64,000 bases of DNA from Mesorhizobium sp. M7A.T.Ca.US.000.02.2.1 (GCF_003996995.1 NZ_RZTT01000001.1:1-64000); one strand, 5' to 3'. Positions 45,411-56,648 are shown, counted from the stretch's first letter. Numbers and translations are program-made. Notes: generated from the sequence alone by a model not told the origin.

Positions 45411-46710
45411 AAGCGATTTTTTGAAGCCACTCGCGCTTTTGCGCTAACGAAGGTCCCGCGCCGTATTTGGGCCGGATCCATTTGTGGCCCATCAGAGAAG
45501 CAATTACCTTCTCCGGCGCCTCAACTGCCGTCAGCCGGTCCTCGAAAGTGTGTCGCAGGCTATAAAGACTATGCTCGGAAGTCGGCAGAAGTTCCTTGCT
45601 GGCGAGCACCTTGTTGACGAGCGCTGAAAGTGACGCGGCCTTGTCGCGATAACGAGGAAAGCCGTCCGGATGGAGCTTGATGGCTGCAAGTGCGCCGCCA
45701 ACCAAGGGAATGTCACGGGCTGAATGACCGGTCTTCAAGCGACGGCCATTGGGGCGCACCCGCACATGCGGGATTTCTTGATCGAGGTGGATTGTTTCGG
45801 TGGTGAGGTTTGCCGCTTCAGAAAGCCTGAGTCCGGTATCGGCAATCACATAGATTAGATGGCGGGCTTCGTCATTGAGTCCGTCGAGCGCGCCTTCAGC
45901 GAGTATCTTCTCCTGAATGAACTCCGCTGTGAACGCAGCGCGTTGCCCGGGGACGGCGCCGGAAAGACGCAGGTTTCGAAAAACCGGCTCCAGCTTGAGC
46001 TGGTGAGTCAGATCGACGACGCGCAGCATTTTCGAAACATGGCCGATGTCCTTGTTGGCCGTACCGATATCAAGTCCATCCTCAACGATCCGCTTTTGCC
46101 ACCACTCGCGGAACGCGATTGCGTCGTCCCGAGTGAGGCTTGCGATCTCCTTGTCGCCAATGACTCCAACCAGATTGGCAACTGCGCGCTTTTTGGGGTT
46201 ACGCCATTTCTTGATTTGGTTAGGCGACATGGTCAGCAAGTTCTGTTGCTCGATCGTCTCGAATTCCTTGATAAGACCGCTCAGGCGGACCGCTGGCCGC
46301 TTCTCCCCACCCATGACGGCCGAGACGTCCTGCGCGTCCTCGATCGATTTTTTGTCGAGGAGCAGCTTGATACGGGCCATGAGTTCGTCGAGCGGCCCCG
46401 CTGCTAGTTCCTCGTTAGAGCGATAGGCCAATCCAAATGACCGCGCGCGCTTCCTCGCGGCTTCGAAACGCAGCCCCGCCTCGGCGGATTGGCCTTCCCG
46501 CAGTCTACGCCAATACGCCTCCAGCCCCGCGCCGAGGCTTTGCACTGCATCTCGCGCCCGTACACCGCGGGGATCGTCAGCCACGGCGACGCCCGTGGAA
46601 ATGCGTACTAGGCAGCGGCGATCAAACGCCGCGAATTCCTTCGGCACCCTGCGGACGAGATACCAGATGCCTTCACGTTTATGCGGCTTTGGCGCTGCGG
46701 AACGTCGCAT
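45388..46710 (-). CDS. int: tyrosine recombinase (ICE integrase) next to tRNA-Ser
   Basis: 440 residues. The catalytic set of tyrosine recombinases is visible: Arg in D-T-G-L-R-L-S-E-A, Lys in R-R-L-K-T-G-H, H-x-x-R in Y-S-L-R-H-T-F-E with the preceding H-S-L-Y-S-L-R, G-H-K-W, and a Tyr (R-P-K-Y-G) after it. The N-terminal half carries an SAM-like core-binding domain. The gene starts ~115 bp from the 3' end of the tRNA and reads away from it, a classic integrase/attachment-site arrangement. It is not the P4-type tRNA-Phe integrase known from M. loti R7A as far as I can judge by its sequence; that is a weak inference. Confidence 0.9.
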   Translation of the reverse strand: MRRSAAPKPHKREGIWYLVRRVPKEFAAFDRRCLVRISTGVAVADDPRGVRARDAVQSLGAGLEAYWRRLREGQSAEAGLRFEAARKRARSFGLAYRSNEELAAGPLDELMARIKLLLDKKSIEDAQDVSAVMGGEKRPAVRLSGLIKEFETIEQQNLLTMSPNQIKKWRNPKKRAVANLVGVIGDKEIASLTRDDAIAFREWWQKRIVEDGLDIGTANKDIGHVSKMLRVVDLTHQLKLEPVFRNLRLSGAVPGQRAAFTAEFIQEKILAEGALDGLNDEARHLIYVIADTGLRLSEAANLTTETIHLDQEIPHVRVRPNGRRLKTGHSARDIPLVGGALAAIKLHPDGFPRYRDKAASLSALVNKVLASKELLPTSEHSLYSLRHTFEDRLTAVEAPEKVIASLMGHKWIRPKYGAGPSLAQKREWLQKIAFTPPGRM

Positions 46711-46824
46711 TATCTTTCTCTAATGTTACACAGTTTGTTACACAGTCTAAGATAAGTTTCGCTTCGCGCTGGTCAAGCGCAACAAGGAAGCTTTTGAAAG
46801 GAAACGATTATTATGGAAGCTAAA

Positions 46825-46850
46825 TGGCGGAGAGGGAGGGATTCGAACCC
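46825..46850. other. predicted attachment-site core (3' end of tRNA-Ser)
   Basis: The tRNA 3' end faces the integrase, and ICE genes lie to the left while core genes lie to the right. Integration therefore most likely used the last bases of the T arm and acceptor stem as the identical core. The partner copy at the other ICE end is outside the window, so the exact core length cannot be seen. Confidence 0.55.
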
Positions 46851-46914
46851 CCGATGGGCTTGCACCCATGCCGCATTTCGAGTGCGGTGCATTCGACCAC
46901 TCTGCCACCTCTCC
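46825..46914 (-). tRNA. tRNA-Ser (anticodon CGA)
   Basis: 90 nt on the minus strand with encoded CCA. Acceptor stem GGAGAGG/CCTCTCC, discriminator G, anticodon loop CT-CGA-AA, a long variable arm (CATGGGTGCAAGCCCATC) and GGTTCGAATCC in the T arm. It decodes UCG. Confidence 0.97.
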
Positions 46915-47322
46915 GCGGTCATGGTCGGCCGTTGCCGGCGCGGCGCACTAGATAACGGCTGAACGGGCAGGTTACAAGGCCAATCCGTCAGTTATTTGGC
47001 TTGCTTGGCAAGCGGCGGATTCACGGGCTGGTGGGGTACAGCGAGACCCGAGGCAGATTGCCGACCGGTCACCCATCCTCAGCCCAGGGGGGCAACGCCG
47101 TGGGCATGTCGGCACAGCCGGTCCGTGCCCGCCAATGACGGTCTCGGAAACGGCGCGGCTGGTTTGCCTTGACTCGCCCCCAACCTTCGGTTAGGGACAG
47201 CGCGCAATCGGCGTGGAGGGTTCTTCCGCGCCGCTTGTTTTTTGAACCCGCAGACTGACAAAAAGACGGCCGAACCGCCAGATGCGGTTCATCAAGGCCG
47301 ACCGAACAGCGAAAGGCAAAAA
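46915..47322. other. intergenic region between tRNA-Ser and rplU
   Basis: About 400 bp without a gene. It contains the likely rplU promoter at 47169-47197; the rest is unremarkable. Confidence 0.5.
47169..47197 (+). promoter_or_regulatory. probable housekeeping promoter of rplU-rpmA
   Basis: TTGACT and TAGGGA separated by 17 bp, ~120 bp upstream of rplU. The -35 is strong, the -10 moderate, as is common in alphaproteobacteria. Confidence 0.45.
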
Positions 47323-48003
47323 ATGTTCGCAGTCATTAAAACGGGTGGCAAGCAGTATCGCGTTGCCGCCAACGATCTCCTGAAGATCGAAAAAGTCGAA
47401 GCCAATGTCGGCGATATGGTCGAGATCGGCCATGTGCTGGCGCATGGCGAGGGCGAGAATGTCACGTTCGGCGCGCCGTTCGTCGACGGCGCGGTGGTCA
47501 CCGCCGAAGTCGTCGAACAGGGCAAGAACCGCACCGTCATCGCCTTCAAGAAGCGCCGCCGGCAGAATTCGCGCCGCAAGATCGGCCATCGCCAGCTTTT
47601 GACCACCGTGCGGATCTCCGAGATCCTGCTGGGTGGCGCCAAGCCGACGAAGACGGCATCGGTCAAGGCGCCGAAGAAGGTGAAGGCCGAGGCCGCCACC
47701 GAGGTGCAGGCGGAAGCTGCGCCGAAGAAGGAGCCCAAGGCCAAGGCAGCCGAGACAAAGGCAGCCGAGACCGCGGCAGCGCCGCTGTTCAAGGCGCCGA
47801 AGGGTGAGCCGGACGATCTGACCGTGATCAAGGGCATCGGCCCGGTCGCAGCCAAGGATCTCAACGAGCAGGGCATCATCACCTTCGCGCAGCTCGCCAA
47901 GCTGACCGACAAAGATGTCGCCAAGATCGACGAGCACATGTCCTTCAGCGCCGACCAGATCAAGGACTGGCGCGAGCAGGCCAAGGAATTGGCTGCGAAG
48001 TAA
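47323..48003 (+). CDS. rplU: 50S ribosomal protein L21 with C-terminal helix-hairpin-helix extension
   Basis: 226 residues; the first ~103 are normal L21 ([14 protein letters not shown] ... [16 protein letters not shown]). An Ala/Lys/Glu-rich linker follows, then a domain [22 protein letters not shown], the helix-hairpin-helix extension common in Rhizobiales L21. The start at 47323 has AAAGG upstream; a longer frame to 47242 is leader sequence. Confidence 0.97.
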   Translation: MFAVIKTGGKQYRVAANDLLKIEKVEANVGDMVEIGHVLAHGEGENVTFGAPFVDGAVVTAEVVEQGKNRTVIAFKKRRRQNSRRKIGHRQLLTTVRISEILLGGAKPTKTASVKAPKKVKAEAATEVQAEAAPKKEPKAKAAETKAAETAAAPLFKAPKGEPDDLTVIKGIGPVAAKDLNEQGIITFAQLAKLTDKDVAKIDEHMSFSADQIKDWREQAKELAAK

Positions 48004-48100
48004 TTTTCTGGCGACCTGGTCGCCGGATCGGACTTGAAACGGAACGCGAACGCGTTCATAAGGCCTTTTAGGCGCCTTGCGGCGCAACGGAGTTAGTTAG

Positions 48101-48370
48101 ATGGCACACAAGAAAGCTGGCGGCTCGTCGCGCAACGGTCGCGACTCGCATTCCAAGCGTCTGGGCGTGAAGAAGTTCGGCGGCGAAGCCGTCATCCCGG
48201 GCAACATCATCATTCGTCAACGCGGCACCACGTGGCATCCCGGCGTCAATGTCGGCATGGGCACGGACCATACGCTTTTTGCGCTCGAGACCGGCGCCGT
48301 GACGTTCAACAAAAAAGCCAACGGCCGAACCTACGTATCGGTCAACCCGATTGCCAAAGCCGCGGAGTAG
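48101..48370 (+). CDS. rpmA: 50S ribosomal protein L27
   Basis: 89 residues, [16 protein letters not shown], full length, normal partner of rplU in one operon, 97 bp downstream. Confidence 0.98.
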   Translation: MAHKKAGGSSRNGRDSHSKRLGVKKFGGEAVIPGNIIIRQRGTTWHPGVNVGMGTDHTLFALETGAVTFNKKANGRTYVSVNPIAKAAE

Positions 48371-48438
48371 CCGGTTCCGCACTAGAACACCGGCGCCCAT
48401 CTCGGGACCGGTGTCTGGCAAAGCCAGGAAAAGGATCA

Positions 48439-48467
48439 GGGGAGATGGGTTTCCATCTCCCCTTTTT
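48439..48467 (+). terminator. rho-independent terminator of rplU-rpmA
   Basis: GGGGAGATGG, loop GTTT, CCATCTCCCC and TTTTT: a perfect 10-bp stem followed by a T run, 68 bp after rpmA. Confidence 0.92.
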
Positions 48468-48489
48468 CTTGTGCCTGGAGGACTTTCAA

Positions 48490-49077
48490 ATGGTTGCCGA
48501 AGCGGAAGACTCAGAAGACGAAAGTTACGCGATAGATTGTCCGGTGCTGGTCACCGAGCGACTGGTGATGCGGGCGCCTCACGAAGGCGATATCGCGCAA
48601 CTGGTCGAACTTGCCGACAACCGCCATGTCGCCGAAATGCTGGCCCGCATGCCGCACCCCTATGGCGAGCCCGAGGCGCGCTGTTTCCTGGCCATGACCA
48701 AGTCGCGCCGGGCCGGTATCGCTTATGCCCTGACGCTGGCCAGCACCGACACTTTCGTCGGCTGCGCCGGTCTCAACACCACCGATCGCGGGCTGGAGCT
48801 CGGTTACTGGATCGGCGACCCGCACTGGAAGAAGGGCTATGCGACCGAGGCGGCACATGCGCTGGTCGATCTCGCCTTCCAGAGGACGTCGATCCAGGTT
48901 CTGCATGCCTCGACCCGGGTCATCAATCCGGCCTCGCGCCGCGTCATCCACAAATGCGGGTTCCAATATGCCGGCCAGGGCATGCTGAATTCGATTGTCG
49001 CCGGCCAGGTTCCGGTCGAGCGCTACCGGCTCGATCGCAAGACCTGGACGAGCTTGCGGAACTGGGTCCACTTTTGA
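48490..49077 (+). CDS. GNAT-family N-acetyltransferase (RimJ/RimL-like)
   Basis: 195 residues from ATG 48490, behind GGAGG. Features: L-V-T-E-R-L-V-M-R-A-P-H-E-G-D, E-L-G-Y-W-I-G-D-P-H-W-K-K-G-Y-A-T-E-A (acetyl-CoA-binding region) and I-N-P-A-S-R-R-V-I-H-K-C-G-F-Q. It acetylates a protein or small-molecule amine; the substrate is unknown. Confidence 0.9.
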   Translation: MVAEAEDSEDESYAIDCPVLVTERLVMRAPHEGDIAQLVELADNRHVAEMLARMPHPYGEPEARCFLAMTKSRRAGIAYALTLASTDTFVGCAGLNTTDRGLELGYWIGDPHWKKGYATEAAHALVDLAFQRTSIQVLHASTRVINPASRRVIHKCGFQYAGQGMLNSIVAGQVPVERYRLDRKTWTSLRNWVHF

Positions 49078-49121
49078 TGTGTGCCGTATTCAGGTGAGGC
49101 CGGCCTGCGAATGGCGGTTTC

Positions 49122-49171
49122 CTGCGCTTCCGGTGCTCGCGTACGAAAAGTACGCTCCGCTCCGGTTCTCG
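49122..49171. repeat. 50-bp intergenic palindromic repeat, copy 1
   Basis: CTGCGCTTCCGGTGCTC, then CGTAC, a 5-bp centre, GTACGCTCCGCTCCGG and TTCTCG. It folds through GCGTAC/GTACGC. A second copy lies at 62000-62049. It resembles the REP/RIME-type short elements of Rhizobiales. Confidence 0.75.
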
Positions 49172-49254
49172 GAAGCCACTATTCTCGGCTCGGCCTGACC
49201 TGAATCTCGACTCACATCGGGTACGGCGCGAAACCAATGGGAGGCAAACCTGGA

Positions 49255-50124
49255 TCAGCCCAGTTCGACCCAGACCGGCAGATGGTCCGAACCGTCCGCT
49301 TTCCGGTCAACCCACAGGCGCTGCAGGGATTTGGCGAGCGACGCGCTGGTGAAGATGTAGTCGATGCGCTTGTGGCGGCTGGGATCGGTGGGTTGCTTGG
49401 GATCGACCCAGCTGATGAGATCGTCGCCGGTGGCGTTCAGGCGCAAGGCGGCATCAACGGCGAAGTCGGCGGTCAGCGGCATGCCGAATTCATGATCCGG
49501 CCGGCCGGCGAGTTCGACATATTCGGGTGAGCCGGCCAACATGTTGAAATCGCCCATACCGACAAAGGCTTCGGGATGCGGCAATTCCGGCAGGCCGATC
49601 TCGGCGACGCCGGACAGCGCGCCGCCTTCGAGCGCGTAGTTCAGCATGCGTTGGCGCAGGAACTCGATCTGGCTGGCGCGTTCGACGGGGCTGCGGTGAT
49701 CGAGATGGATGGAATAGAAGCGGATGAAACCAAGCGGCGTCTCGATCAGCGCTTCCAGCGCGCCACGCTGGAAGTTCATCATCTCAAAGCTGCGGCTGCG
49801 CGGCAAAAGCAGGTTGCGCGACAGATGAATGGGGGTCTTAGACAGCACCATGTTGCCGAGCTGGAAGGTTTTCGTGATGGCGCGGCCATTGTCGATGTGC
49901 GAACCGATATTGGCCTCGAAATTGCTGCCATAGACGGCGAAGTAGTCGGGCAGCGCCTCGCCGATCTCGGCGACCATGTCGCGGCCGCCATTCCGGGGAT
50001 TGTTGCGGGTCACCTCCTGCAAAGCGATCACGTCGGCGCCGCGCACGGCATCAGCGATGCGCCCGACATCGTATTGCCCGTCGAGGCCGATGCCGTACTG
50101 GATGTTGTAAGTTACAAGCTTCAT
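49255..50124 (-). CDS. endonuclease/exonuclease/phosphatase family protein
   Basis: 289 residues. EEP-superfamily metal-dependent hydrolase signature: T-Y-N-I-Q-Y-G at the start, A-L-Q-E-V-T with the metal-binding Glu, Y-S-I-H-L-D-H, V-G-M-G-D-F-N, R-I-D-Y-I-F-T and the terminal S-D-H-L-P-V-W-V. It could act on nucleic acid, phospholipid or inositol phosphate; the sequence does not decide. It is convergent with nothing and stands alone. Confidence 0.88.
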   Translation of the reverse strand: MKLVTYNIQYGIGLDGQYDVGRIADAVRGADVIALQEVTRNNPRNGGRDMVAEIGEALPDYFAVYGSNFEANIGSHIDNGRAITKTFQLGNMVLSKTPIHLSRNLLLPRSRSFEMMNFQRGALEALIETPLGFIRFYSIHLDHRSPVERASQIEFLRQRMLNYALEGGALSGVAEIGLPELPHPEAFVGMGDFNMLAGSPEYVELAGRPDHEFGMPLTADFAVDAALRLNATGDDLISWVDPKQPTDPSRHKRIDYIFTSASLAKSLQRLWVDRKADGSDHLPVWVELG

Positions 50125-50243
50125 TCCGGCATCTCTCCGGCCGATCCCGCGCGGCCATTGTCACAAAACGGCCTCGCCCTTCGCCGCGCCTTGGTTTAGA
50201 GCAAGGGCCAAGGTTTAGAGCAATGCCGCAAGGCCACTAGTAG

Positions 50244-51290
<1,047 letters not shown>

Positions 51291-51294
51291 GACG

Positions 51295-52485
51295 ATGCAG
51301 TCGCTGGGAAAATATCGGCGCATCACCGTCAAGATCGGCTCGGCGCTGCTCGTCGACCGCGCGACAGGCCTGAAGCGCGACTGGCTGGCCTCGCTCGCCG
51401 ACGACATTGCGGCGCTGGCCAAGGGCGGCGCTGAAATCCTCGTCGTCTCGTCCGGCGCCATCGCGCTAGGCCGCACGATCCTTGGTCTCGGCAAGCGCGC
51501 CTTGAAGCTCGAAGAGAGCCAGGCCGCGGCAGCCGTCGGGCAGATCGCATTGGCCGGCGCGTGGTCGGATGCGCTCGGCAAGGGCAGCCTGAAATCGGGC
51601 CAGATCCTGCTGACGCTCGGCGACACCGAGGAGCGCCGCCGCTATCTCAATGCACGGGCAACGATCTCGACGCTGCTCAAGATGAAGGCGGTGCCGGTCA
51701 TCAACGAAAACGACACGGTGGCGACGTCCGAAATCCGCTATGGCGACAATGACCGGCTGGCGGCCCGTGTCGCCACCATGATGGGTGCTGATCTTTTGGT
51801 GCTGCTCTCCGACATCGATGGCCTCTATACGGCGCCGCCGGCGCGTGACCCTCAGGCCAAATTCATTCCGGTGGTCGACCGCATCACGCCCGATATCGAG
51901 GCGATGGCGGGTGCGGCCGCTTCCGAGCTGTCGCGCGGCGGCATGCGCACGAAGCTCGATGCCGGCAAGATCGCCACCGCCGCCGGCACCGCGATGATCA
52001 TCACCTCAGGCACGCGGTTGTCGCCGCTGATGGCGATCGAACGCGGCGAGCGCGCTACTTTCTTTCGGCCGAGCAGCAACCCGGTCAAGGGCTACAAGAC
52101 CTGGATCGCCGGCCAGCTCGAACCGGCCGGCCGGCTTACGGTCGATGCCGGCGCCATCGGTGCGCTGCTGTCGGGCAAGTCGTTGCTGCCGGCCGGCGTC
52201 AAGCTGGTCAGCGGCAATTTCTCGCGCGGCGACACGGTGGCGATCCTGTCGCCCGAGGGCCGCGAGATCGCGCGCGGGCTGGTTGCCTACGATGCGGCCG
52301 ATGCCGTAAGGATCGCGGGCCTGAAGACGACCGAGATCGAAACCGTGCTCGGCTACGAGGCGCGTTCGGCGATGATCCACCGCGACGACCTTGTGGTGAG
52401 CCATTCGGGTGACCAAGTACGGGCCGGCGACCAAACAGGGGCCGGTGACCAAGTCACGGTCGGTGGCGATGTAAGCGGAGGATGA
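51295..52485 (+). CDS. proB: glutamate 5-kinase
   Basis: 396 residues from ATG 51295: amino-acid kinase domain ([24 protein letters not shown]) and C-terminal PUA domain. It is the first step of proline synthesis. The last ~25 residues are a low-complexity G-D-Q repeat tail (three units), not part of the enzyme. proA follows after 3 bp. Confidence 0.97.
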   Translation: MQSLGKYRRITVKIGSALLVDRATGLKRDWLASLADDIAALAKGGAEILVVSSGAIALGRTILGLGKRALKLEESQAAAAVGQIALAGAWSDALGKGSLKSGQILLTLGDTEERRRYLNARATISTLLKMKAVPVINENDTVATSEIRYGDNDRLAARVATMMGADLLVLLSDIDGLYTAPPARDPQAKFIPVVDRITPDIEAMAGAAASELSRGGMRTKLDAGKIATAAGTAMIITSGTRLSPLMAIERGERATFFRPSSNPVKGYKTWIAGQLEPAGRLTVDAGAIGALLSGKSLLPAGVKLVSGNFSRGDTVAILSPEGREIARGLVAYDAADAVRIAGLKTTEIETVLGYEARSAMIHRDDLVVSHSGDQVRAGDQTGAGDQVTVGGDVSGG

Positions 52486-52488
52486 GCC

Positions 52489-53775
52489 ATGCTGAAACTG
52501 CATGAAAAATCCGGGGATGACACCGTAGCAACGATGGCCGATATCGGCCGTCGTGCCCGCGCTGCCGCCCGACCGCTGGCCATTGCCACGACCGCCGCCA
52601 AGAATGCTGCACTTCTCGCCATGGCCGAGGCGATCGTCGCTCGGGAGCAGGACATTCTCGACGCCAACGCCATCGATGTCTCGAACGGCCAGGAATCCGG
52701 GCTTTCCGCCTCCTTCATGGATCGGCTGAAGCTCGATCCGGCGCGCATTCGCGCCATGGCCGACGGCATCAGGGAAATCGCCGCGCTGCGCGATCCGGTC
52801 GGCGATGTGATGGCGCAATGGGACAGGCCGAACGACCTGCATATCGAGCGTGTGCGCACGCCGCTCGGCGTCGTCGGCGTCATCTATGAGAGCCGCCCGA
52901 ACGTCACCGCCGATGCCGGCGCGCTGTGCCTCAAGGCAGGCAATCCGGTGATCCTGCGTGGCGGCTCGGATTCGCTCAATTCATCAGCCGCCATCCATGC
53001 CTGCCTGGTCGAAGGGCTGAAGCAAGCCGGCCTGCCGGAAGACGCCATCCAGCTGGTGCCGACCACCGATCGCGCCGCCGTTGGCGAGATGCTGAAGGGC
53101 CTCGGCGGCACGCTGGATGTCATCATCCCGCGCGGCGGCAAAAGCCTCGTCGGCCGGGTGCAGAACGAGGCGCGGGTGCCGGTCTTCGCGCATCTCGAAG
53201 GCATCTGCCATCTCTACATCGACCGCTCGGCCGATCTCGACATGGCGGTGCGGATTGCGGTCAACGCCAAGATGCGGCGCACCGGCGTCTGCGGTGCCGC
53301 CGAGACGCTGCTGGTCGACCGGGCGGTTGCCTCCACGCATCTGGTGCCGATCCTCGACGCGCTTCGAGCGGCCGGCTGCGAAATCCATGCCGATGCCGAC
53401 GTGCTGAAAGTATTTTTCGATGCCAAGCCGGCGATCGATGCCGACTGGGTGACCGAATATCTCGACGCCATCATCGCGGTGAAGCTGGTCGACGGCGTTG
53501 CCGGTGCCATCGAGCATATCGAGACGTTTTCCTCGCATCACACCGAGGCGATCGTCGCCGAGGACGCGCAAGCCGTCGAAAGATTCTTCAACGAGATCGA
53601 TTCGGCGATCCTGCTGCACAACGCATCGACGCAGTTCGCCGATGGCGGTGAGTTCGGCATGGGCGCCGAGATCGGCATAGCCACCGGCAAGATGCATGCG
53701 CGCGGACCGGTCGGCGTCGAGCAACTGACCTCGTTCAAATACCGCGTGCGCGGGTCGGGACAGGTGAGGCCTTGA
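52489..53775 (+). CDS. proA: gamma-glutamyl phosphate reductase
   Basis: 428 residues, aldehyde-dehydrogenase fold. [18 protein letters not shown], and the catalytic Cys in [10 protein letters not shown]. It is the second proline step, coupled to proB. Confidence 0.97.
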   Translation: MLKLHEKSGDDTVATMADIGRRARAAARPLAIATTAAKNAALLAMAEAIVAREQDILDANAIDVSNGQESGLSASFMDRLKLDPARIRAMADGIREIAALRDPVGDVMAQWDRPNDLHIERVRTPLGVVGVIYESRPNVTADAGALCLKAGNPVILRGGSDSLNSSAAIHACLVEGLKQAGLPEDAIQLVPTTDRAAVGEMLKGLGGTLDVIIPRGGKSLVGRVQNEARVPVFAHLEGICHLYIDRSADLDMAVRIAVNAKMRRTGVCGAAETLLVDRAVASTHLVPILDALRAAGCEIHADADVLKVFFDAKPAIDADWVTEYLDAIIAVKLVDGVAGAIEHIETFSSHHTEAIVAEDAQAVERFFNEIDSAILLHNASTQFADGGEFGMGAEIGIATGKMHARGPVGVEQLTSFKYRVRGSGQVRP

Positions 53776-53784
53776 ATCTTTTCG

Positions 53785-54435
53785 TTGTCAGAGCCTGAGG
53801 CAATGCTGGCATCTTCCGAACCGGCGGTACCCTCCCGTTACCTGAAGATGCCGCATGCCGAGAAAGGCCTCGCCGTCGGCCTGTTCGGCGGCTCGTTCAA
53901 TCCGCCGCATGCCGGCCATGCGCTGGTCGCCGAGATCGCGCTCAGGCGCCTGGCGCTCGACCAGCTGTGGTGGATGGTCACGCCGGGCAATCCGCTGAAG
54001 AACACCAGGGAACTGGCGCCGCTCGGCGAACGGCTGCAGCTGTCGGAGCAGATTGCCAAGAACCCGAAGATCAAGGTCACCGCCTTCGAAGCCGCCCATC
54101 ACGTCCGCTACACCGCCGACACGCTGGCGCTGGTCAAGGAGCGCAATCCCGGCATCGACTACGTCTGGATCATGGGGGCGGATAGTTTGCGCGATTTCCA
54201 CCGCTGGCAGCGCTGGCGCGAGATCGTCATGACCTTCCCGATCGCCGTCATCGACCGTCCGGGCGCGACGCTGTCGTTCCTGTCCTCCGTCGTCGCCAAG
54301 ACCTTCGACTATGCCCGCATCGACGAGGGCGATGCGCCGCGGCTTGCCCGCATGAAGGCACCGGCCTGGACTTTCATCCACGGCCCGCGCTCGTCGCTGT
54401 CATCGAGCGCGATCCGCAAGCTGGCGAAGGGGTGA
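53785..54435 (+). CDS. nadD: nicotinate-nucleotide adenylyltransferase
   Basis: 216 residues from TTG 53785; ATG 53803 is an alternative, since the first ~25 residues are not conserved. Motifs: G-L-F-G-G-S-F-N-P-P-H-A-G-H (nucleotide-binding HxGH) and S-L-S-S-S-A-I-R-K near the end. It performs the NaMN to NaAD step of NAD synthesis. The order obgE-proB-proA-nadD is typical of Rhizobiales. Confidence 0.95.
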   Translation: MSEPEAMLASSEPAVPSRYLKMPHAEKGLAVGLFGGSFNPPHAGHALVAEIALRRLALDQLWWMVTPGNPLKNTRELAPLGERLQLSEQIAKNPKIKVTAFEAAHHVRYTADTLALVKERNPGIDYVWIMGADSLRDFHRWQRWREIVMTFPIAVIDRPGATLSFLSSVVAKTFDYARIDEGDAPRLARMKAPAWTFIHGPRSSLSSSAIRKLAKG

Positions 54436-54503
54436 GCCCGACCGCCCGCCCATGTCGCTTTTATCGCTCCCTTTGCCCGTTTCATGGGCAATCCTGAGCA
54501 GGC

Positions 54504-55787
54504 ATGTCGATTCCCAGGAAAACCCGCAGCGAAGCCGAGCAGGGCGCCGAGCCCACACCGCTGATCGCGATTGCCAGCGTCATCGTGTCGATGGCACTGA
54601 TAGCCGTCGGCAACGGGCTGATGTTTGCCTATATCCCGGTCCGGCTCGGCGCCGAGGGTTTCGATCCGACCTGGGCCGGGCTGATCATCACCGGACTTTC
54701 GGCCGGCGGGCTCGCCGGATGCATCCTGACCGGACCGCTGGTGCGAAGGGTCGGCCATGCCCGTGCCTTCATGGTGTTGTCGGCGCTGATCGCACTGGCC
54801 AACGCCGCTGTCGGCGCCGGGGTCCATCCGCTGCTGTGGATAGCCGCCCGCGCGCTCTACGGCTTTGCCATCTGCGGCCTGTTCATCGTCGCGCAGAGCT
54901 GGCTCAACGACGCCGTTGCCAACGCCATCCGCGGCCGGGTGATGGCTTTCTTCTACGTTGCCTATGTCGCCGGGCTCGGGGTCGGCTACGCGACGCTGGC
55001 GCTGGTCGATATCAGGACAGCGGATGCGCCGCTGATCGGCATCGTCTTCACGGCGCTATCGATCCTTCCCGTCGGGATGACCCGACTTGCCCAGCCGCCG
55101 GCACCGCAGGCGGCCTCGGTGGCGCTGCGCCGCGCCTGGCGGGTTTCACCGGTCGGCGTCGCCGGCATGCTTGCGGTCGGCGGCCTGTCAATGTCGATTG
55201 CGGGCTTCGCGCCGATCCACGCCACGGCCGAGGGCTACAGCCAGGCCGATGTGGCGCTGCTGCTTTCGGCGATGCCTCTCGGCACGCTGATCCTGCAGAT
55301 CCCGCTTGGCTGGATTTCCGACCGAACCGACCGCCGCTATGTGCTGATCGCCGCATCCGCGCTTGCCATGGTCGCCGGCGTATTTGCGCTCGGGTACGAT
55401 GGCGGCGCGTTGGCCGCGTTGGTTGTGATCTATATCGTGTGGGACGGCGCCTCGGAATCGATCTATTCGCTGGCCAGCGCACATGCCGCCGACCGCGCCG
55501 GCAAGGATGACATGGTGGCGCTGTCCAGTTCGCTTCTATTTGCCTGGTCGCTGTCGGGTTTCGTCGTGCCCGGCATCGTGACGGCGCTTTCGGCCGTCTT
55601 TGGAACGCAGGCTTTCATCTATGTGGCTGTTCTCATCGCCGCAGCCTTCTGCCTGTTCGTGCTTCTGCGCGTCTTCACGACGGGTGCGGTCCCGGTCGGT
55701 GAAACCGGCAGTTTCGCACCGATGACGGCGCAGGCGCCTTTGCCGGTCGAACTTGCCTTCTCACCGGACGATGAGGGCCGGCACTGA
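54504..55787 (+). CDS. major facilitator superfamily transporter
   Basis: 427 residues, about 12 membrane helices. Helix 2-3 loop G-P-L-V-R-R-V-G-H-A-R-A and the second-half counterpart G-W-I-S-D-R-T-D-R-R-Y are the MFS signature. It resembles YcaD/TMEM180-like MFS proteins. Substrate unknown. Confidence 0.88.
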   Translation: MSIPRKTRSEAEQGAEPTPLIAIASVIVSMALIAVGNGLMFAYIPVRLGAEGFDPTWAGLIITGLSAGGLAGCILTGPLVRRVGHARAFMVLSALIALANAAVGAGVHPLLWIAARALYGFAICGLFIVAQSWLNDAVANAIRGRVMAFFYVAYVAGLGVGYATLALVDIRTADAPLIGIVFTALSILPVGMTRLAQPPAPQAASVALRRAWRVSPVGVAGMLAVGGLSMSIAGFAPIHATAEGYSQADVALLLSAMPLGTLILQIPLGWISDRTDRRYVLIAASALAMVAGVFALGYDGGALAALVVIYIVWDGASESIYSLASAHAADRAGKDDMVALSSSLLFAWSLSGFVVPGIVTALSAVFGTQAFIYVAVLIAAAFCLFVLLRVFTTGAVPVGETGSFAPMTAQAPLPVELAFSPDDEGRH

Positions 55788-55796
55788 GCCAACCGA

Positions 55797-56648
55797 CTAT
55801 TGCCGGCGGGCTTCGGGTTGGGGCGCTTCCGGCGGCGGCAGCGGGATCGATATGCCTTCGCTATCGAATTCCTGTTTGGCGCGCTTGGTGAGATCAGTCT
55901 GGGTGGCGAAGAAGTCCGCCGACGATGTCCAATAGCGCAAGGCAATCGAAACAGTGCTGTCACCCAATGTCGAGACGAAAGCGATCGGCGCCGGCTCACG
56001 TTTCACTCGCCGTTCGGCCGCGGCAATTGCAAGCAAGGTTTTCTGCGCCCTGTCGATGTCGTTCCAGGAGCCGATGCTGAGCGTGATATCGCTGCGGCGC
56101 ACGCCGTTGCGCGAGAAGTTGCGCACCGGCTGGTTCCACAACGTCGAGTTGGGCGCCAGGATGTAGACGCCGTCGGCGGTCCTGAGCTTGGTCGCGAACA
56201 GACCGATTTCCTCGATCGTGCCGGCGATCGAACCAACCTCGACGGATTCGCCGATGCGGAACGGCCGCAGCGCCAGAAGCATGATGCCGGCGGCGATGTT
56301 CTGCAGCGTGCCCTGCAACGCCAGGCCGATGGCGAGGCCAATGGCACCGATCGCGGCAATGATCGAGGCCGTCTGCACGCCGAACTGGCCGAGCACCATG
56401 ATGGTGACGAGGATCAGGATGGCGTAGCGGACGATCTTGGAGAAGAAATGCCGCAACGTCGCGTCGAAACCATGGATATGGCCGAGACCGGCGAAGATCG
56501 AACGTTCGGCAAGACCGGCGACGATATAGCCGACAATCAAGAGAATGACGGCACCGATGGCCGAGAAGGAGTACGAAACAATCAGCGTGCTCAGTTGGGC
56601 GAGGCCAGCCTGGACGCTGAGAAAGGCGTTTTGCGGGTCGATCGGCAT
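55797..56648 (-). CDS. MscS-family mechanosensitive ion channel
   Basis: 283 residues: three membrane helices, then the pore-helix pattern A-A-I-G-A-I-G-L-A-I-G-L-A-L-Q-G-T-L-Q-N-I-A-A-G and the beta domain with P-F-R-I-G-E-S-V-E-V-G. It is a small-conductance channel protecting against osmotic downshock. It converges with the MFS gene, 9 bp apart. Confidence 0.93.
   Translation of the reverse strand: MPIDPQNAFLSVQAGLAQLSTLIVSYSFSAIGAVILLIVGYIVAGLAERSIFAGLGHIHGFDATLRHFFSKIVRYAILILVTIMVLGQFGVQTASIIAAIGAIGLAIGLALQGTLQNIAAGIMLLALRPFRIGESVEVGSIAGTIEEIGLFATKLRTADGVYILAPNSTLWNQPVRNFSRNGVRRSDITLSIGSWNDIDRAQKTLLAIAAAERRVKREPAPIAFVSTLGDSTVSIALRYWTSSADFFATQTDLTKRAKQEFDSEGISIPLPPPEAPQPEARRQ

Noticed and set aside
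48232-48489. Upstream extension of the GNAT gene
   Set aside because: It would overlap rpmA and its terminator; ATG 48490 has a good ribosome binding site.
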